Positions 60,388-64,000 of a DNA stretch of 64,000 nucleotides are shown piece by piece (position 1 is the first letter of the stretch; every line of letters begins with the position of its first letter). Position numbers and translations under genes: made by a program. The stretch lies in assembly GCF_042652965.1 (NCBI RefSeq), contig NZ_JBHSHL010000033.1, positions 1 through 64,000 on the forward strand, given 5' to 3'. Under the pieces are notes generated by a model that saw nothing but the letters and a program-made list of their open reading frames with translations, had not been told where the DNA came from and did no database searches. The stretch is from Filifactor villosus. GTDB taxonomy: Bacteria > Bacillota > Clostridia > Peptostreptococcales > Filifactoraceae.

Positions 60388-63201
60388 TTACGGATTTACA
60401 ACTTCCCTGATGATTGTAACTTCTTTAGCTTCGGCATTCCACAGGATTTCTTTGCCTTCCTTGAGACCTAAAGCCTTTGCAAGATTACTTATTGTAAGGA
60501 AGACTCTGCCGTCTTTGAGAACGGGAGCGATATCCGCCTTATACGTTTGACCGTTCACTAGGATATTGGTGCTCTTGAGAGGAATGTGAATGGAATGGTT
60601 CTCATCGCTCAAGACAACGGTCTGTGTAGCGGGGATCCATGTTGCCGACATACCCAGACTTTCTGCCACATAACGTACCGGAATCATCGTTCTTCCCGAA
60701 CGAATAAAGGGACTTGCATCTACCGTAACCGTTTCGGATTTGCCCGAGATAGATCTTTGAATTTTCGAGGAACCGATTTTAAAGATTGTTTTCAAGTTAA
60801 CCTTTGTTTTCAAAAGGGGCACTTGCTCTGAAGTTTTCGGTTGTTTGGGGACTTCTGTCTTAGGAGAAGGCTGACTCGGCTTGGTAGAAGGAGGAGTAGA
60901 ACCTGTATTTGTTCCGCCCGAACCACCCGAACCGCCCGAACCGCCTGAGCCGCCCGAACCGCCCGAACCGCCTGAAGAAGAGGGAATCCACTTTGCATAC
61001 AGGATCATGTCCATATGCACGGGATCCGCAAAGTTCCATCTCGTAGTGTAGGTTGTGTCGGTATACCATCCGTCAAAACGATGTCCCGATCTTGTAGGAA
61101 CGGGAGGAAGAGTAATGGCGGAGCCCGATGTCACCGAGATATCGTCGATGTGAGAACCGCCTTGAGAGTCAAATCTTACCGTTACACTTTGAGAAGGAGG
61201 TGCAGGAATTTCCTGAATCCACTTTGCATACAGGGTCATGTCCATGTGCACCGGATCTGAAGAATTCCATCTCGTAATGTAGGTTATGTCGGTATACCAT
61301 CCGTCAAAACGATGTCCCGATCTTGTAGGAGCGGGAGGAAGAGTAATGGCGGAGCCCGATGTCACCGAGATATCGTCGACGTGAGAACCGCCTTGAGAGT
61401 CAAATCTTACCGTTACACTTTGAGAAGGAGGTGCCGGAATTTCCTGAATCCACTTTGCATACAGGGTCATGTCCATGTGCACCGAATCTGAAGAATTCCA
61501 TCTCGTAGTATAGGTTGTGTCGGTATACCATCCGTCAAAACGGTGTCCCGATCTTGTGGGAGCGGGAAGAGATGCTATGGTGGAGCCTGATGTTACCGAG
61601 ATATCATTGATGTGAGAACCGCCTTGAGAGTCAAATCTTACCGTGAAAAATCTCGGAGCCTCCTTAAGTTCGACCTCAAATGCCACATCTGTCTCTCCTA
61701 CCGTCTTGGAAGCGGCAGGGGTCTTCGGCTCATACAGACGTTTCACTTCCATATCCGCTTTTTGAAAAAGGTCGGAGTCGGTGTAGGTCTTATTCTTCTC
61801 GGATACAAAGATAGTAGGGCTGTTTTGAAGCTCTTGCCCGTCTTTCTTGAACTTTAGTGTAACATTTACAACCTCTGCATTGGGAGTTTTCATATAATAG
61901 GCTCCGTTGTCTTCACATCTGTAAGGCGAGCTTTTGCTTTGGGAAGCCTCTTTAACAACACCGTCCAATCGGACTTCATAGTCACTTTCCATGGAATCTC
62001 TGATCTCTACGTTCTTTAATCCCTTGAAACGAAGAGAACGAAGGGCTGTCATCTGCAAGAACGTACCTTTCGCCTCTATGTCTTGAACGTTCCAATTTCC
62101 GAGATCGAGATGTTTAATTGTGGAACTCTGAAACATCGATTTCATGGAGGTGAGCTTCGAAGGTCTCCAGCCGCTTAAATCAAGGCTCTCTACTTTTGAT
62201 AATAGGAACATGTTATCGGCTATTTCTACATTCGACACATTCCAACGGCTGACGTCCGGACGAGCCATCGATGCATTGGCGAACATACCGGAGATGTCCT
62301 TTGCACTGGACATATTCCAATTGCTTACATCGGGATTCGCTTTTTTGGAGTCTGCGAACATAGTTACAAAAGAGGTTACATTCGACACATTCCAATTGCT
62401 TACATCGGGATTTGCCAACTTTGAATATTCAAACATACCGTTCATATTCTTCACGTTGGAGACATCCCAATTGCTTACATTCGGAACAGATACGAAAGTA
62501 TGTCCGAACATGAAAGACATATCTTCCACCTTCGAAACGTTCCATCGGTTGACATCGGGATTTGCCAACACTGAATACTCAAACATAGCGTTCATATTCT
62601 TTACGTTGGAGACATCCCAATTGCTTACATTGGGATTTGCCATCTTGGAAGCGAAGAACATTGCTTCCATGTTCTCTACGTTGGAAACATCCCAGTTGCT
62701 TACATCAGGGTTTGCCTTTGCAGTTCCTGAAAACATCGCTTCCATATCTGTTACATTGGAAGTGTCCATATGCGAAGGAAAGACGATCTCTCCGGCGAAA
62801 TCTTTGAAAAAGCCGGCAACGGCTTCCACGCCTTCAACGAGTCGATGTCTTTTTGTTGTGACATCGGGAAGCTGAACCCCCTGATCTACAAAACGCATGG
62901 TAAAGTTGCTGTTACGCTTCCAAACATCGTAATCGGAATACTCCGACAGTTTGTAGTTGTCGGCGTGGAAGGCTTTGGCAAGCTGTTCCCACTTGTCCAA
63001 CTCTATTTTTCCGTTTCCGGAAATGTTCAGGGTCTGTGAAGAACTGTCCCAATTCGCTTTCACACTTCCCGAAGAGTTAAGCGCAAAGTTTGAGACCGTT
63101 TGAACGGGCTCAAGTGCATAACTCTTTATTCCTTGAGGAAGCATAAATGAAAAAAGCATTACTACTGCCAATAAACGTGATATCGTCTTTTTGATACTCA
63201 T
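60388..63201 (-). CDS. Repeat-rich surface adhesin (BspA/DUF285 and InlB-type repeats)
   Basis: The start is at the ATG at 63201 behind AAAGGAG (937 residues). A signal peptide (1-31) is followed by about ten DUF285/BspA repeats of ~25 residues (N-x-DVSNWDVSNV-x-x-M-x-x-MF; ~145-400), three InlB_B/Listeria-Bacteroides repeats of 77 residues (FDSQGGSH...YAKWI), a Gly-Gly-Ser linker, a Pro/Thr/Lys stretch and a C-terminal copper-amine-oxidase-like domain (SPFIRSGRTMIPVRYVAESL) that may anchor it to the wall. BspA-type proteins bind host matrix. Export is predicted; the ligand is not known. Confidence 0.88.
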   Translation of the reverse strand: MSIKKTISRLLAVVMLFSFMLPQGIKSYALEPVQTVSNFALNSSGSVKANWDSSSQTLNISGNGKIELDKWEQLAKAFHADNYKLSEYSDYDVWKRNSNFTMRFVDQGVQLPDVTTKRHRLVEGVEAVAGFFKDFAGEIVFPSHMDTSNVTDMEAMFSGTAKANPDVSNWDVSNVENMEAMFFASKMANPNVSNWDVSNVKNMNAMFEYSVLANPDVNRWNVSKVEDMSFMFGHTFVSVPNVSNWDVSNVKNMNGMFEYSKLANPDVSNWNVSNVTSFVTMFADSKKANPDVSNWNMSSAKDISGMFANASMARPDVSRWNVSNVEIADNMFLLSKVESLDLSGWRPSKLTSMKSMFQSSTIKHLDLGNWNVQDIEAKGTFLQMTALRSLRFKGLKNVEIRDSMESDYEVRLDGVVKEASQSKSSPYRCEDNGAYYMKTPNAEVVNVTLKFKKDGQELQNSPTIFVSEKNKTYTDSDLFQKADMEVKRLYEPKTPAASKTVGETDVAFEVELKEAPRFFTVRFDSQGGSHINDISVTSGSTIASLPAPTRSGHRFDGWYTDTTYTTRWNSSDSVHMDMTLYAKWIQEIPAPPSQSVTVRFDSQGGSHVDDISVTSGSAITLPPAPTRSGHRFDGWYTDITYITRWNSSDPVHMDMTLYAKWIQEIPAPPSQSVTVRFDSQGGSHIDDISVTSGSAITLPPVPTRSGHRFDGWYTDTTYTTRWNFADPVHMDMILYAKWIPSSSGGSGGSGGSGGSGGSGGSGGTNTGSTPPSTKPSQPSPKTEVPKQPKTSEQVPLLKTKVNLKTIFKIGSSKIQRSISGKSETVTVDASPFIRSGRTMIPVRYVAESLGMSATWIPATQTVVLSDENHSIHIPLKSTNILVNGQTYKADIAPVLKDGRVFLTISNLAKALGLKEGKEILWNAEAKEVTIIREVVNP
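60991..61660 (-). repeat. Three near-identical 231-bp tandem repeats inside the adhesin gene
   Basis: CTTTGCATAC starts at 60991, 61222 and 61453, giving a 231-bp (77-codon) period. The copies differ at only a small number of bases, so unequal crossing-over or gene conversion is likely recent. Next to them 9-bp GGCGGTTCG-type units (~60915-60970) encode the Gly-Gly-Ser linker. Confidence 0.85.
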
Positions 63202-64000
63202 GTTGTTTTTCTCCTTTGTTATTAAGTTTTTTTGTATTGGAAACTCTCCTTTCTTTTCCTTATGCGACAATCAAGGGTCTTGATTTGCATGTTCAACCGC
63301 TCAAAGATTTGTTCGAACATGGTTACCCGAGATTGAAGCTGTGGAATTAAGCGGGATTTATCCGAGATTATACATCCGATGAAATTTGATACATACACGG
63401 TTTTTGAATGTAGGCTTTTGCGAGAGCATATAACTGCCGCAACCTGTTTGAACTGTCGTTGATATCACTTGAATTTAACCGTTGCCGAACATATCTTCAG
63501 ATAAGCCTGCAACGTTTGCCGATGACAATTCAATGGGGTGTTAGCGTTTAAGAAGATTGACGGATCGCAAAACACTTACTTAAAGACCGAAGCGTTTCTC
63601 AAATCGTTAACGGATGAGATTAAAGAAGACGGACGGAAACGAATTGTTTTGATAAAAACAGTCTGTTCCTTGATGAAGTGGGGATTTATTCCGCACAATT
63701 TCTTCCATGCACAATAATCTCCGATATCGCTTTTGAGATTATAGCACCTTAAAGACAAAATGTATAGTTTTATTTCAATAATGACATAAAATATAAATAG
63801 TTTATACAATTTCAATGGGCTTATACAGCAAGAAAGAACGGGCTTTTGGCAAATAAAAGCATTATTTGTGTCTGAAAACTTGCAATCTTGACGAATTTCA
63901 GTAAAACGCTTTCCTTTTTTGCGGTGAGGTTTGAATATTTTTTATATTGAAGTGTCGATATCGGTGATGTTTGTTTTTTACAATCCGAACTTCCATATCC
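63202..64000. other. Right-edge gap with no supported gene
   Basis: The adhesin's 5' flank is AT-rich and runs to the window edge. A 79-codon minus-strand frame at 63576-63815 has no ribosome site or recognised protein and was not accepted. No repeat or hairpin stood out. Confidence 0.4.

Noticed and set aside
63576..63815. 79-codon minus-strand frame near the right edge
   Set aside because: No start context or recognised protein. The region is AT-rich and could give this by chance.

Overview
The window looks like part of a chromosome from a mid-GC anaerobic member of the Bacillota, probably a host-associated Clostridia/Tissierellia-type organism. The signs are AddAB rather than RecBCD, a SAM-I riboswitch before metK, GGAGG ribosome sites, a BspA/InlB-repeat adhesin ending in a copper-amine-oxidase-like domain, a DUF3798 transporter system and DegV. 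The species cannot be fixed from the sequence.

Region 1 (1-8186, extending off the left edge) is the early half of a Mu-like transposable prophage. A LexA-type repressor reads rightward (7389-8186). Diverging from it on the minus strand is a tightly overlapped early operon: small genes, MuA-like DDE transposase, MuB-like ATPase, then about a dozen small genes. One of these is a DUF1874/AcrIII-1-like protein with the ring-nuclease His and Glu. A strong plus-strand promoter and a terminator between MuB and the next genes predict a ~77-nt RNA read against the operon. The ~700 bp after the repressor have no gene but hold 12 exact copies of ATCTTTCA/TGAAAGAT on helical spacing, four copies of a 13-15-bp TTGTCCCCTTAAA motif and two perfect DnaA boxes. 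This is either the Mu left-end transposase array or an origin.

Region 2 (9043-10132) is a short accessory stretch with an apparently self-regulated DUF2089 regulator and a small membrane protein.

Region 3 (10333-15716) is an NAD locus: an NrtR-type Nudix regulator with two perfect ATAGTC-N5-GACTAT operators at its promoter, a nicotinamidase, a short PRPP-synthetase-like protein, a NAMPT-like transferase and NadE. The Prs-like/NAMPT-like pair could be ordinary PRPP-dependent salvage or an ADP-ribose-to-NAD route of the NARP1 (Adps-Namat) kind.

Region 4 (16112-28083) has a PspA/GIDE-like membrane-stress operon, then a SUKH protein, three proteins of unknown function, a 1677-residue DUF4132 protein and another unknown acidic protein.

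Region 5 (28786-34556) has a VOC protein and a Tro/Mnt-type metal ABC transporter with a DtxR-type operator at its promoter. One permease carries a C-terminal winged-helix-like tail, followed by a rhomboid and a DtxR-family regulator. Region 6 (35053-44142) has AddB-AddA, Dps and a NYN/PIN-like protein. Region 7 (44632-55203) has a DUF3798-linked ABC importer on the minus strand, DegV, a CocE/NonD hydrolase, an EFR1 flavodoxin-ferredoxin and a COG2426 membrane protein. Region 8 (55575-63201) has a secreted phosphodiester-glycosidase-family protein, an AT-rich lipoprotein, SAM-riboswitch-controlled metK and a large repeat adhesin.

From about 10 kb on, many intergenic gaps contain members of two MITE-like repeat families. 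Family A is 113-116 bp with ATACTATT-type terminal inverted repeats and six full-length copies. Family B is about 100 bp and shares the same left terminus. No rRNA, tRNA or CRISPR array was seen.
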